The notes under the pieces were generated by a model. It ran no database searches. It worked only from the letters and a program-made list of their open reading frames with translations, and was not told where the DNA came from. Made by a program: the position numbers and the translations under genes. Shown here piece after piece: positions 49,790 to 58,617 of a DNA stretch of 64,000 nucleotides. Every line of letters starts with the position of its first letter. Within the stretch, counting starts at the first letter, position 1. The stretch is from an uncultured Oscillospiraceae bacterium. GTDB taxonomy: Bacteria; Bacillota; Clostridia; Oscillospirales; Ruminococcaceae. Where the stretch lies: assembly GCA_934438055.1 (NCBI GenBank), contig CAKSAY010000004.1, positions 44,877 through 108,876 of the forward strand, read 5' to 3'.

Positions 49790-50875
49790 TTAGGCCTGTT
49801 GTTTTTCAAATGCTTCCATACATTCAAGCAATTTTTTAACACCGGCAAGCGGCATAGCATTGTAAATGGAAGCGCGCATTCCGCCGACGGTACGATGCCC
49901 TTTTAAATTGAGCAGTCCTCTCTCCTTTGCATAAGAAATAAACGCTGCGTCTGTTTCTTTAGAAGGCGTCACAAAAGGAACGTTCATAATTGAGCGGGAT
50001 TCCCCCGCAACCGTAGAAGAAAAAAGCTTAGAATGATCTAAATAATCATATAAAACAGCTGCTTTCTCGCAGTTAATCTTCTCCATCTGCTCTAAGCCGC
50101 CAATCTCCTGTTGAATCCATTCTAAAACAAGTCCGCAAATATAAATAGCATAGGTGGGCGGCGTGTTGTATAAAGACCGGTTGTCAGCATGAATTTTATA
50201 GGTAAACATAAAAGGCGTCTGCTCCATAGGCTCTCTAATCAATTCCTCTTTTATGATCACAATCGTCAAACCGGCAGGGCCAAGATTTTTTTGTGCACCT
50301 GCATATAAAAGCCCGAATCGGGAAACATCTAAAGGCTTCGAGAGTGCACAAGAACTAAAATCTGCAACAAGAGGAACCTTTCCTGTTGACGGAAGTTCAT
50401 AATAGCAGGTTCCATAAATGGTGTTGTTAAGCGTTATGTGTAAATAATCCGCATCTGCATTCACCTCAACAGAATGCATATCTGGAATGTAGCTAAAATT
50501 TTTATCCTCACTGGACGCGAGAACCGACACATCTCCATATTTTTTGGCCTGCGCAATGGCCTTTTTCGACCACTGTCCTGTATTAATGTAGTCTGCTTTT
50601 TTGTTTTGCACCATTAAATTTAAAGGAACCATGGCAAACTGAGACGAAGCGCCCCCTTGTAAAAACAAGATTTTATAGTTTGACGGAATGTGAAGCAATT
50701 CTCTAAACAACACCTCTGTTTTTTCAAGAATCTCCTCAAACTCTTTCGACCGATGAGACATCTCCATTACAGACTGGCCGGTGTTATGATAAGAAAGCAT
50801 CTCCTCTGACGCTCTGCGCAAAACCCATTCAGGAAGCATAGAGGGACCGGCGCTAAAATTATAAAGTCTTTTCAT
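49790..50875 (-). CDS. serC: Phosphoserine aminotransferase
   Basis: PLP enzyme that converts 3-phosphohydroxypyruvate to phosphoserine using glutamate. The 361-residue product begins LYNFSAGPSMLPEWVL and carries LFLQGGASSQFAMVPLNL and the PLP lysine in YAGAQKNLGPAGLTIVII. TVGGMRASIYNAMPLAGV lies near the end. ATG 50875 has AAAGGAGGACG just upstream; the longer upstream frame lacks a site. Together with serA it forms a two-gene serine operon. The third pathway gene, serB, is not in the window. Confidence 0.96.
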   Translation of the reverse strand: MKRLYNFSAGPSMLPEWVLRRASEEMLSYHNTGQSVMEMSHRSKEFEEILEKTEVLFRELLHIPSNYKILFLQGGASSQFAMVPLNLMVQNKKADYINTGQWSKKAIAQAKKYGDVSVLASSEDKNFSYIPDMHSVEVNADADYLHITLNNTIYGTCYYELPSTGKVPLVADFSSCALSKPLDVSRFGLLYAGAQKNLGPAGLTIVIIKEELIREPMEQTPFMFTYKIHADNRSLYNTPPTYAIYICGLVLEWIQQEIGGLEQMEKINCEKAAVLYDYLDHSKLFSSTVAGESRSIMNVPFVTPSKETDAAFISYAKERGLLNLKGHRTVGGMRASIYNAMPLAGVKKLLECMEAFEKQQA

Positions 50876-51089
50876 GAAACGTCCTCCTTTCCTATATTGA
50901 ATACCCTTTGTATACAAAAAACTTTTTCCTATCCGTTTCGATAGGTTCAAAATCAACCATTAAAACGCCATAAAAAGATGAAATCTTTGCACGTCTGAAC
51001 AATGTCAGCAAATTCCCCCTCTTCTCTTTTCATAAAATGGCAAAACCAACATCACGCAAGCAGTAAACACGATACGCTTAGTTATAGTT

Positions 51090-51119
51090 ATTATATTCCA
51101 AAAAACATCGTCTAGTCAA
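51090..51119 (-). promoter_or_regulatory. Promoter of serC-serA and its long leader
   Basis: On the minus strand TTGACT (51119-51114) and TATAAT (51095-51090) are 18 bases apart. The leader to serC is about 210 bases and includes the small hairpin CCTATCG/CGGATAGG near 50931-50948. No T-box consensus is seen. The rest of the 50876-51292 gap shows no gene. Confidence 0.65.
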
Positions 51120-51292
51120 TCGACAAATTGCGCAAAATTTTCAAAAAGAATTCTTTATAAAATCAAAACTGTTTTGAATAAATTTCTAAAGGCTGTTTCA
51201 TACTATATTTGTCACGACAATGTTAACTACGACAATAAAAATCAAATGGATTTTCGGTTCTGGTTCCGAAAAACCGGAAAGGATCTTGCACC

Positions 51293-52036
51293 ATGAAAAA
51301 AACAAGGTATAGTAAATCAAAGCTTTCAGGCAAGGGATTTTATATAGCATTGGCCGCCTGTTTGGTCGTTGTTGGGATTGCAACGGCCATAGCCATTAAC
51401 CAAACAGTTTCCGACCTAGAAGAGCCCACACTTGAAACTGACAGCAGCACAGTCTCCAATGCGACCGCTGAGGTGGGAAAGACGCAGAGTGACGTTCCCA
51501 TGAGCAGTGCAGCACAAAAGCAAACCTCTAGCGCATCTGCCGCCACCTCCTCGTCTGCCGCGTCGAGCACCTCAAAAGCCGCCTCCAGCAGTGCCGCACA
51601 AACAGCAGCGCCACAAGCAGCAACGGAGTTTGCGCTTCCGTTAAGCGGCGAGGTCATCAAGCCCTATTCAAACGGCGAACTGGTAAAATCAGAAACCATG
51701 GGCGATTGGAGAACGCATGATGGCATTGACATTGCAGCAGATCAGGGAACGCCCGTTAAAGCATGCGCCGATGGTAAAGTCACCAATATCACAAACGACC
51801 CTATGTGGGGCGTTTGTATTACAATTGATCATGGAAACAACGTGGAGAGCATTTATTGCGGTTTAAACGAAACTGTGCAGGTGAAAATGGATCAGCAAGT
51901 TAAACTCGGAGACGTGATTGGTTCAGTGGGCAACACGAATCAAATTGAGGTTGCACAAGCACCGCATTTGCACTTTGGAATGAAAAAAGACGGAAAATGG
52001 GTAGATCCTATGAGTATGACTTCTAATAATGAATAA
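51293..52036 (+). CDS. SpoIIQ-like LytM (M23) membrane protein
   Basis: A 247-residue single-pass protein: membrane helix at about 16-36, a low-complexity Ser/Ala/Thr linker (about 60-110), then an M23 domain. The wording SGEVIKPYSNGELVKSETMGDW followed by RTHDGID resembles SpoIIQ, the forespore partner of SpoIIIAH in engulfment. Both zinc motifs are intact (H142/D146 in HDGID; H225/H227 in HLHFG), as in clostridial SpoIIQ and unlike Bacillus. It could also be a vegetative LytM endopeptidase. GGAAAGGATC precedes ATG. A terminator follows; no spoIIIA genes are near. Confidence 0.82.
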   Translation: MKKTRYSKSKLSGKGFYIALAACLVVVGIATAIAINQTVSDLEEPTLETDSSTVSNATAEVGKTQSDVPMSSAAQKQTSSASAATSSSAASSTSKAASSSAAQTAAPQAATEFALPLSGEVIKPYSNGELVKSETMGDWRTHDGIDIAADQGTPVKACADGKVTNITNDPMWGVCITIDHGNNVESIYCGLNETVQVKMDQQVKLGDVIGSVGNTNQIEVAQAPHLHFGMKKDGKWVDPMSMTSNNE

Positions 52037-52043
52037 AAAACTA

Positions 52044-52075
52044 GGCAGGAACCAAACGGTTCCCGCCTTTTTTTG
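52044..52075 (+). terminator. Terminator of the SpoIIQ-like gene
   Basis: GGCAGGAACC pairs with GGTTCCCGCC around AAAC and is followed by seven T residues. Confidence 0.9.
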
Positions 52076-52254
52076 AAATATGCATCTATTTATCTACCCA
52101 CAGCCTTTATCGTCTCTTGTGAATGCAGCATTAAAATACAAACAGCGTCCAACTTGCCTTTGTCTAAATTCCTTTCCCTATATCTTTTATAATAAAGGTT
52201 AAATAGCAATTACCATTCGATGATTTTATAGCTATTTTTCTTGAAAATTTCTCT

Positions 52255-52314
52255 GTTTACAAAAAATTTACTTTTATAAATAAAATCACTGTACAATGAT
52301 TTTATTCATTTATA
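52255..52314 (+). repeat. Second copy of the 16-bp element with a downstream palindrome
   Basis: GTTTACAAAAAATTTA (52255-52270) is identical to 32046-32061. It is followed by an imperfect palindrome with AAATAAAATCA and TGATTTTATT arms (52275-52314), recalling the perfect palindrome of the first locus. Transcription of the RHH gene starts about 110 bases further on. The remainder of the 52076-52480 gap is AT-rich and holds only the promoter listed separately. Confidence 0.7.
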
Positions 52315-52390
52315 ATTATGTATTAACACTGATATTATACTTTTCTCACTGTATTGTTACTCATTGAGCAGCGAAGTCTCTTTTTGCAAT

Positions 52391-52419
52391 TTGATTTGGC
52401 TCAATAATATATGTATAAT
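52391..52419 (+). promoter_or_regulatory. Promoter of the second RHH/XRE pair
   Basis: TTGATT (52391-52396) and TATAAT (52414-52419), 17 bases apart. A short palindrome (AGCGCCT-tag-AGGCGT) lies in the early leader, near 52434-52450. Confidence 0.7.
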
Positions 52420-52480
52420 GATAGCATAATACAAGCGCCTTAGAGGCGTTTAGATTGACAGCGGGTACGAAAGGAAGAAG

Positions 52481-52666
52481 ATGATGAAAGATAAACAGTA
52501 TAAACACTTTGGAATTATCATAGATAAAACAGCCTATTATAAACTAAAATATATTGCAGAATATGAAGGTCGTTCTATTTCGGGACAATTTCGATACCTA
52601 ATGCGCAAATACATTCATATATTTGAAAAAGAATTTGGCTCTATCGACATCCCAAAGGAAAAATAG
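52481..52666 (+). CDS. Ribbon-helix-helix (Arc/CopG-like) regulator, copy 2
   Basis: A 61-residue paralogue of the protein at 31.8-32.0 kb. The strand-helix part HFGIIIDKTAYYKLKYIAEY is followed by the second helix SISGQFRYLMRKYIHIFEKE and the shared ending GSIDIPKEK. GAAAGGAAGAAG precedes ATG; a second ATG follows directly. An XRE gene follows in the same direction, and between them lies one ACACnnnnnGTGT copy identical to one in the first locus. It is probably a DNA-binding autoregulator. Confidence 0.75.
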   Translation: MMKDKQYKHFGIIIDKTAYYKLKYIAEYEGRSISGQFRYLMRKYIHIFEKEFGSIDIPKEK

Positions 52667-52674
52667 AAAGATGC

Positions 52675-52695
52675 AATAACACATTTCGTGTTATT
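52675..52695. promoter_or_regulatory. Fifth ACACnnnnnGTGT copy, extended palindrome
   Basis: The 13-mer ACACATTTCGTGT (52679-52691) is identical to 31816-31828. Here flanking bases extend it to 8-bp arms, AATAACAC and GTGTTATT, around ATTTC. It lies 12 bases past the RHH stop and 70 bases before the XRE start. A further palindrome, CAGTGT-GCAA-ACACTG, lies at 52727-52742 just before the XRE ribosome-binding site. Confidence 0.7.
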
Positions 52696-52760
52696 TGTCG
52701 ATAACCCCATGTAGAAAAATCAAAATCAGTGTGCAAACACTGGCAGCAGGAGGAATCGTT

Positions 52761-52982
52761 ATGCTCAAACTGAATGTAACTCATTTGCTCAACGAGAAAG
52801 GGAAAAGCAAATATTGGTTGTATACGCAAATGGGAATGAGTTATACGAACTTTAATAAGATGATCAATCATCAAACCAAAGGGATTCGATATCAAACCAT
52901 TGAGAAGCTTTGCAAAATTCTTGAATGCTCACCAAATGAATTGATATTAATAGTCTTTGAAGAGAAAAACAATTGTACATAA
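52761..52982 (+). CDS. XRE/Cro-type helix-turn-helix regulator, copy 2
   Basis: A 73-residue single HTH domain: NVTHLLNEKGKSKYWLYTQMGMSYTNFNKMINHQTKGI gives helices 1-3, and YQTIEKLCKILECSPNELILIV the rest, resembling YozG/phage Cro-like repressors. ATG 52761 is chosen because AGGAGG lies 9 bases upstream. It is in an operon-like arrangement with the second RHH gene, separated by two palindromes. No toxin, integrase or phage gene is near, so it is more likely a chromosomal regulator pair than a prophage remnant. Confidence 0.83.
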   Translation: MLKLNVTHLLNEKGKSKYWLYTQMGMSYTNFNKMINHQTKGIRYQTIEKLCKILECSPNELILIVFEEKNNCT

Positions 52983-53080
52983 TCGCACGCAATGGGCTGT
53001 TGTATAACAAAAAGGATTCCATTCTTATGGAGAAATATGCTATACTATAAAAACAAGCCATAAAATAGGAGGACAAAACC

Positions 53081-53809
53081 TTGTATCAAACAAAAAACAA
53101 TCAAAGCGGCCAGGGTGGGTTTGCAGGAATCATCTTCGACTTTAACGGGACCCTATTTTGGGATACGCCAATGCATATTCAAGCGTGGAAAATGATTTCT
53201 AAAAAACTACGCTCAACGCCTTTTTCTCAAAAAGAAATTCGAGAAAACATACTCGGAAGCACCAATGCGCTCATCCTCGCCTATGCACTTGGAAGAGAGC
53301 CTTCAAAAGACGAAATTCAGGCAGTCACCCAAGACAAAGAGCAAACCTATCGAAATATCTGTCTCGAAAACCCACAGGCATTCCAGCTTGCACCCGGCGC
53401 CACTGAATTGTTAGACCGTTTAGCGCAACGCAACATTCCTTTCACCATCGCTACTTCTTCAGAAAAAACAAATGTCGATTTCTACTTTGAAAATCTTCCA
53501 TTAAAGAAATGGTTTACCAAAGACAAAATTGTATATGACGATGGAACCATAAAAAGAGGTAAGCCCTATGGAGACATCTATCAAAAGGCCTGCGACCTTC
53601 TCGAAGTTCGCCCTGAAAACACAATCGTCTTTGAAGACGCGCAAAACGGCATGATTGCTGCTAACCGTGCCAAAATCGGCTGGATTGTAGGCGTTCTATC
53701 CAAAGGCTCCCCCGGCTTTGACGAATCGTATACAAACCAAGTCATACGAGACTTTGCAGATTTTTCTCTTGACCGTTTCTTTGAGCCGCTACCCCCTCTT
53801 GCCGGATAA
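53081..53809 (+). CDS. HAD-family hydrolase, beta-phosphoglucomutase-like
   Basis: A 242-residue HAD phosphatase or mutase with a cap domain. Motif I reads FDFNGTLF, with nucleophile D20 and Asn at 22 in place of the usual second Asp (DxD). Motif II is TIATSSEKTN, motif III the Lys in RGKPYGDIY, and motif IV VFEDAQNGMIAA. The Asn replacement occurs in related HAD proteins but removes the normal general acid/base, so the reaction may differ. TTG follows AGGAGGACAAAACC. A stable terminator follows. The substrate is unknown. Confidence 0.82.
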   Translation: MYQTKNNQSGQGGFAGIIFDFNGTLFWDTPMHIQAWKMISKKLRSTPFSQKEIRENILGSTNALILAYALGREPSKDEIQAVTQDKEQTYRNICLENPQAFQLAPGATELLDRLAQRNIPFTIATSSEKTNVDFYFENLPLKKWFTKDKIVYDDGTIKRGKPYGDIYQKACDLLEVRPENTIVFEDAQNGMIAANRAKIGWIVGVLSKGSPGFDESYTNQVIRDFADFSLDRFFEPLPPLAG

Positions 53810-53812
53810 AAC

Positions 53813-53855
53813 AAATCCCTCCTTGCAAAAACGCAAAAGAGGGATTTTATTTTTT
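53813..53855 (+). terminator. Terminator of the HAD gene
   Basis: AAATCCCTC pairs with GAGGGATTT; an inner TGC/GCA pairing closes the loop. A T-rich tail follows. Confidence 0.8.
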
Positions 53856-53965
53856 CTATATACAAAACAAATTGAGTACATCTTATAGATCAAACACATC
53901 GTAAGCGTTATAATGTAAAAATATACGGTAACTGTGTCCGCTCCGGGCGCCGCTTAAAGCTCTTT

Positions 53966-55435
53966 CTATGTGCTTTCAAATAAAAAAATCTCCTTTCGAC
54001 CAATGGCTGGCTCTAAAAGTTCCTTTGCTTTTTCCAGATTAACATTTGGCACCACATGACGGCGTCTTCTCTCGCCGAATGTATAGAAAGTAATCGTGCA
54101 GCAGCCTATTCTTTTCTGAAAAGGCGTCTGTCGAAAATGAACCTTAGACAGCTTTTGCACCGGAAATGAAATTCTGCTAAAGAGAAATCCATGTGTATAT
54201 TGCACAGTGAAAATGCCATTTCTAACGCCTATTCCGGTATGATAATAGGCAAAAATTCGCATTGTCAAATAAACGCCCCATAAAATTTCAAGCATGATGC
54301 CAAAAAAGCCGATTAAAGTCGAAAAAGAAGGCAACAAGCGACAAGCAATAAACACAGCAATCAAAGTGCCAACAATCAGTGAAATAGGAATCGTAATGAA
54401 AAATCGAAATTCAGAACGCTTTGGACGCAACGTCTGCTTAACAAAAGAGACTTCCGGCAAGAGGGCGGTCAAAACACGCAAAGCAGCACCTCTAGAAGCC
54501 GCCGGAATAAATACATTTTTCTCATTTTTCGACTTTCCATAACCAATGCAATCTAAATAGACAGAATAAAATCCAAAAATTTTTGTGAAAAAAGTTTGCC
54601 GAATCTCAACCAAATTCAAAAGCCGTGCGTCAAGAAAATAAACATGGCGATTAATCCAAACTCCTGTCTTGATTAACAGCGTGTTTTTCTGTCGGGAAAG
54701 GCTAAATTTGGCGTAACGAATAACATTCATGCCAAATGCAATTCCCCAGCCAATAATCACCAACAAAGAAATGAGAATTGTAAATGGAGGAATACCAAAG
54801 ACGACAATTTGAGAAATTTTTGTTATATTATCCAATAGCTGCTGTTCAAATTCAACACCAAAAATCTTTCCTCCCTCAGTTAATAGCGTAACAATAAACA
54901 CAACCCCTGAGAAAGTATTGGTTGTAATCACAGAGAGGAGAGACACAAAAAACAAATTGCTGCGATAGGTTCTGCTTTCACGCTTAATTTTCAGGCCATC
55001 TTTTTGTTGGCTTGCCGCCTTTAGCATACGGTGCGCGTCCGTTCTGTGCGCCGTAACCGAAAAATCAAAATGTCTAAAAGCACCCGTCGCCGTGTCTGCA
55101 TGAATTCTTGCGGCATGAAAGGGCCGAAAATACCAAGGCGATTCCATAGAAATGCTCGAAATAGTGTCAAAAGGAATAAACTCTTTCTTGATGACAAAAA
55201 TACCGGTATAAAGGTAAATTCCTTTATCGGTGAAACGATATAAGTCAAAATACCATCCAATATAACCTAAAAAGATGATAGTTGCAAAGATCAGCAAGTC
55301 AATCCATGCACCGGAAATCCAAACGTATAGATCGCCTCCGGAGAAAAAAAGTCCACGTAAAACCGGCAAAATCAAGAGGATGAAAAAGCGAGACGTACGC
55401 GCTAAAATATTCAATGGATGCTGTCGCTGATACAT
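53966..55435 (-). CDS. Bacterial PH-domain membrane protein (YdbT-like, DUF304)
   Basis: A 489-residue membrane protein with bacterial pleckstrin homology (bPH2) units. The first is introduced by RFTDKGIYLYTGIFVIKKEFIPFDTISSISME near 65-96, and others begin NTLLIKTGVWINRHVYFLDARLLNLVEIRQ and RNGIFTVQYTHGFLFSRISFPVQKLSKVHFRQT. Several helix pairs separate them. In Bacillus ydbT lies beside ydbS and their function in the envelope is little known. ATG 55435 follows AGGAGGGAGATTGCGT. It is cotranscribed with the smaller paralogue upstream. Confidence 0.82.
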   Translation of the reverse strand: MYQRQHPLNILARTSRFFILLILPVLRGLFFSGGDLYVWISGAWIDLLIFATIIFLGYIGWYFDLYRFTDKGIYLYTGIFVIKKEFIPFDTISSISMESPWYFRPFHAARIHADTATGAFRHFDFSVTAHRTDAHRMLKAASQQKDGLKIKRESRTYRSNLFFVSLLSVITTNTFSGVVFIVTLLTEGGKIFGVEFEQQLLDNITKISQIVVFGIPPFTILISLLVIIGWGIAFGMNVIRYAKFSLSRQKNTLLIKTGVWINRHVYFLDARLLNLVEIRQTFFTKIFGFYSVYLDCIGYGKSKNEKNVFIPAASRGAALRVLTALLPEVSFVKQTLRPKRSEFRFFITIPISLIVGTLIAVFIACRLLPSFSTLIGFFGIMLEILWGVYLTMRIFAYYHTGIGVRNGIFTVQYTHGFLFSRISFPVQKLSKVHFRQTPFQKRIGCCTITFYTFGERRRRHVVPNVNLEKAKELLEPAIGRKEIFLFEST

Positions 55436-55543
55436 ACGCAATCTCCCTCCTAAAAAATGAATGCTTTTTGAATTCCCGCAGCGGCAAACAATTTCTAAGC
55501 GCAAACATAATTCTATCCCGGCAAAAACAAATTGTCCTATACA

Positions 55544-55993
55544 TCATAATTCATTCAAGGGAGAAAATTGGTGAATCACCCTTTCTGCCTCCTCCAAAGG
55601 TAATCCAAATAGACGGATGCTCCCGCCTGTTGCCCGAACGACAACAGTGGCAAAATGAAAAATGGGGGTAAAGGGATTTTTATATAAAGTGATATAGACC
55701 ACCCTTCGTCTTGCCATCACTTGATTTTTCACCATAAAAAAGCCCGTTTGATAATAGATCTTATCAGCAGTAATGCAATAGGCTGTGTGATGAAAACGAA
55801 TGGGAAAATAAATCAGCGCAATAAACAAATAGCAAACAAGGCAGACGCTCATCACAAAGATCCACCAAAACAGATTGGTTATTAGAAAAAACGGGAATGC
55901 GGCAATAACGATGAAAACGAGAAAAGCCAACAGTTCCTGCATAACAAGAAGCTTTCGTGACATTTTGGAGAATTGCTGCGTCTCTTGAAACAT
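55544..55993 (-). CDS. Bacterial PH-domain membrane protein (YdbS-like, DUF304)
   Basis: A 149-residue protein with two membrane helices in the first half (ELLAFLVFIVIAAFPFFLI and a second hydrophobic run) and one bPH2 unit (TAYCITADKIYYQTGFFMVKNQVMARRRVVYITLYKNPF). Family members are about 150-170 residues. ATG 55993 is chosen because GGAGG lies 5 bases upstream; a further ATG four codons earlier overlaps that site. It sits 108 bases before the YdbT-like gene, forming the usual ydbS-ydbT pair. Confidence 0.8.
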   Translation of the reverse strand: MFQETQQFSKMSRKLLVMQELLAFLVFIVIAAFPFFLITNLFWWIFVMSVCLVCYLFIALIYFPIRFHHTAYCITADKIYYQTGFFMVKNQVMARRRVVYITLYKNPFTPIFHFATVVVRATGGSIRLFGLPLEEAERVIHQFSPLNEL

Positions 55994-56140
55994 CTCTTCC
56001 TCCATATATTTGAATTTATCAACCGCAAAGACCAACCGGCCTTTCAAAAGCAATGAATCAAATGTTTCACCCTGAAAATCAGAAAATCTTCATGTTCAAA
56101 AGCAAATCGGCTGCATCAATCATGTTTTGACATCAACGAC

Positions 56141-56767
56141 CTATTTCGTGCCAAAAATACGATCGCCGGCGTCTCCCAGGCCCGGAATGATATAGCCATG
56201 CTCATTAAGTTTTTCATCTAAAGCGCCGCAATAAATTTCCACATCAGGATGATCCTCCTGCAACTTTTGCAAGCCAATAGGCGCTGCCACCAAACACATA
56301 AAGCGCAAATGAACCGCACCATGCTTTTTTATCACATCTAAAGCAAAGGAAGCCGAGCCGCCTGTTGCAAGCATGGGGTCTAAAACAATTACCTGCGTTT
56401 TATCCAAATCAGAGGGAAGCTTGCAGTAATATTCAACCGGCATGAGCGTTTTCGGATCGCGAAAAACGCCTACATGGCCAATTCTAGCTGAAGGAATCAT
56501 CGCAAGCATTCCGTTCTCCATCCCCAACCCGGCACGGAGAATGGGAACAAAAGCAATTTTGCTTTCAATCACCTTGGTCTTTGCAACTGAAACAGGCGTC
56601 TGCACCTCTTTGTCCACCATTGGCAGCGTCCTTGTGGCCTCATAGCACATCAACATGGCAACTTCCGAAACAAGCTCGCGAAATTCTTTTGTGCCGGTAT
56701 TTTTGTCTCTCAATAAAGACAATTTAGATTGAATTAAAGGGTGATCCATAATAACAGGCTTCTTCAT
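56141..56767 (-). CDS. upp: Uracil phosphoribosyltransferase
   Basis: Pyrimidine salvage enzyme making UMP from uracil and PRPP. The 208-residue product has [22 protein letters not shown] at its start, [23 protein letters not shown] near 72-95, and the PRPP-binding [18 protein letters not shown] near 128-145. The uracil-binding [13 protein letters not shown] lies near its end. Length is standard. AAAGGAG precedes ATG. It follows rpiB by 20 bases in a five-gene minus-strand run. Confidence 0.97.
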   Translation of the reverse strand: MKKPVIMDHPLIQSKLSLLRDKNTGTKEFRELVSEVAMLMCYEATRTLPMVDKEVQTPVSVAKTKVIESKIAFVPILRAGLGMENGMLAMIPSARIGHVGVFRDPKTLMPVEYYCKLPSDLDKTQVIVLDPMLATGGSASFALDVIKKHGAVHLRFMCLVAAPIGLQKLQEDHPDVEIYCGALDEKLNEHGYIIPGLGDAGDRIFGTK

Positions 56768-56787
56768 TTTTAAAGGCTCCTTTCAAA

Positions 56788-57231
56788 CTAAAACGATTGA
56801 TTTTCCAACTCCTGCAGCTTTTGAATGCGGCGCAAATGCCGCCCCCCCTCAAAAGAGGTGTTTAAAAAGACCTGCACCATCTCACAGGCAAGCCCCGAAC
56901 CAACAACGCGACCGCCCATGCAAAGCACATTCGCATCATTATGCATTCTCGTATATTTTGCGGAAAAGTAGTCAGAACAGCAAGCTGCTCTAATCCCCTT
57001 GATTTTGTTCGCCGCCATAGAAATTCCAATTCCGGTTCCACAAAACAAAATTGCACATTCACATTCTCCACGAATAACCGCTTCACACGGCGCAATTGCC
57101 ATATCTGAATAATCGCAAGACTCTTCCGTTTCACAACCAAAATCACGATATGGTAGATGATTTTCCTCTAAAAAAGCAATAACCTGCTGTTTTAAAGCAA
57201 GACCACCGTGATCACTCCCTAACGCTATCAT
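56788..57231 (-). CDS. rpiB: Ribose 5-phosphate isomerase B
   Basis: Interconverts ribose 5-phosphate and ribulose 5-phosphate. The 147-residue protein has ALGSDHGGLALKQQV with the binding Asp near 7, the catalytic cysteine in ILFCGTGIGISMAANKIKGIRAA near 62-85, and RMHNDANVLCMGGRVVG near 96-112. The related galactose-6-phosphate isomerases are less likely given the full RpiB text. Its ATG overlaps the tsaB stop (ATGA). It may feed PRPP to upp downstream. Confidence 0.95.
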   Translation of the reverse strand: MIALGSDHGGLALKQQVIAFLEENHLPYRDFGCETEESCDYSDMAIAPCEAVIRGECECAILFCGTGIGISMAANKIKGIRAACCSDYFSAKYTRMHNDANVLCMGGRVVGSGLACEMVQVFLNTSFEGGRHLRRIQKLQELENQSF

Positions 57232-57938
57232 TGTTCTTCTCTCCTCGTTTGTTTTTTTAAATTCCGCTCCGCCTGAGAAAGGCGAAGATAGGCTGGCATA
57301 AGTTTATCCCCGCTCACTTTGTCTTCTTCAAAACGGGAAACGGCCGCAAGGCCAATAGACGCCGCGCTCTGCATGACAACCTGCGGACTTGCCAATTGCA
57401 CTGTCGGCAATTTATCTTCTCTATTATAGCATAAATTTGCGCCGTCACCAACTAAAATTATTTTTTTTTGCGAATATTTTTCTTTTAGCTCTACATACAG
57501 GTCATCAATGGTCAACGCACGATCTTGACAAAGTCTCTGCACTACACCGTTATGAATGTCAAAAAGAGCGTTATAAACCTGCCCGCAACGCGCATCCATA
57601 ACCGCGCAGGCAATTCCCTCAAATTGCTGCACATTCATGGCAAGTCCCTCTAAAGTTGAAATTGGACAACAGGGTTTTTGCAAGCCGTCTGCCATCCCTT
57701 TCACAGCCGAAACGCCAATTCTAAGCCCCGTAAAAGAACCGGGGCCTATGGCAACTGCAAAACCATCTAATGTTTCTTTAGAAATGCCGGCGCATGACAG
57801 CAAGGCGTCAACCATTGGCATAAGCGTCTGCGAGTGTTTTAAGCCTGTGGTAACCGAAAATTCGGCCAAAACGCTATTGTCTGAAACCAAAGCAGCAGAA
57901 GCAGTTTTTGCAGAACTCTCAATCGCTAAAAGTAGCAA
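57228..57938 (-). CDS. tsaB: tRNA threonylcarbamoyladenosine biosynthesis protein TsaB
   Basis: A partner of TsaD and TsaE in making t6A at position 37 of ANN-decoding tRNAs. The 236-residue ASKHA-fold protein begins LLLAIESSAKTASAALVS and has GFAVAIGPGSFTGLRIGVSAVKGMADGL near 62-89. It lacks TsaD's metal-binding site, as expected. TTG 57938 is favoured, as AAAGGAG abuts the ATG at 57947 but is 8 bases from the TTG. It overlaps tsaE upstream by 20 bases and rpiB downstream by 4. tsaD is not in the window. Confidence 0.92.
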   Translation of the reverse strand: MLLLAIESSAKTASAALVSDNSVLAEFSVTTGLKHSQTLMPMVDALLSCAGISKETLDGFAVAIGPGSFTGLRIGVSAVKGMADGLQKPCCPISTLEGLAMNVQQFEGIACAVMDARCGQVYNALFDIHNGVVQRLCQDRALTIDDLYVELKEKYSQKKIILVGDGANLCYNREDKLPTVQLASPQVVMQSAASIGLAAVSRFEEDKVSGDKLMPAYLRLSQAERNLKKQTRREEQ

Positions 57939-58359
57939 ATCGTTCATCTCCTTTCACATGAATTTCCCGTATATTTTCTCCGATCCTTTTAATGCTGATA
58001 TAAATTGTATGATCCGGAAGATAAGGCGTGATTCTCTCACTCCATTCAATAGCGAGCAAAAAATCACCATCTAAATAATCAAAAAAACCGGTTGTATATA
58101 AATCATCAATCGAATCAATGCGATACATATCAAAGTGAACAAGGCAAGGCTGCCCTCCATACTCTTGAACCAGAGAAAATGTTGGACTGCTCACCTCATA
58201 CGCAGCATGAACACCCTTGGCAATTCCTCGAACAAACGCCGTTTTTCCGGCACCCAAATCACCCTCAAACGCCAAGATATCCCCTGCCTTTAAAACCGAT
58301 GCCATTTTCTGCGCAAATTGCTCTGTTTGTTCCACATTTTCTGATCGAAACACAAACAT
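57919..58359 (-). CDS. tsaE: tRNA threonylcarbamoyladenosine biosynthesis ATPase TsaE
   Basis: P-loop ATPase that drives cycling of the TsaB-TsaD complex. The 146-residue product has Walker A GDLGAGKTAFVRGI near 39-52, SSPTFSLVQEYGG near 62-74, VHFDMYRI near 80-87, and IEWSERITPYLPD near 111-123. GGAGTGGTTTC precedes ATG. It heads the tsaE-tsaB-rpiB-upp run; the coupling of tsaE with tsaB is widely conserved. The 258-base gap upstream (58360-58617) shows no gene. Confidence 0.95.
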   Translation of the reverse strand: MFVFRSENVEQTEQFAQKMASVLKAGDILAFEGDLGAGKTAFVRGIAKGVHAAYEVSSPTFSLVQEYGGQPCLVHFDMYRIDSIDDLYTTGFFDYLDGDFLLAIEWSERITPYLPDHTIYISIKRIGENIREIHVKGDERFATFSD

Positions 58360-58617
58360 GAAACCACTCCATCTCTCATCATATTTCTTTTGTCTCTAGA
58401 CCCCTTCAAGGCGTCTGCAACGCTCATCCGCTTTCAATCCAAGCAGCCGAGAGGCTGATTTTCCCTTGACAAAGCACATCATGCAATTGAAAAAAAGAAC
58501 GTCTTTCTCTTCTGAAAACCGCACAAATATTCTCAAAAAGCAAAACTGAGCAAAAGCATATTATCAAACACTGCATGAAACCGCAAAAGTTCTGCAAAAT
58601 GAACGTCAACACACCCG

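Noticed and set aside
50876..51119. T-box or serine riboswitch in the serC leader
   Set aside because: The leader is about 210 bases long, but no T-box consensus and no clear terminator/antiterminator pair could be found.
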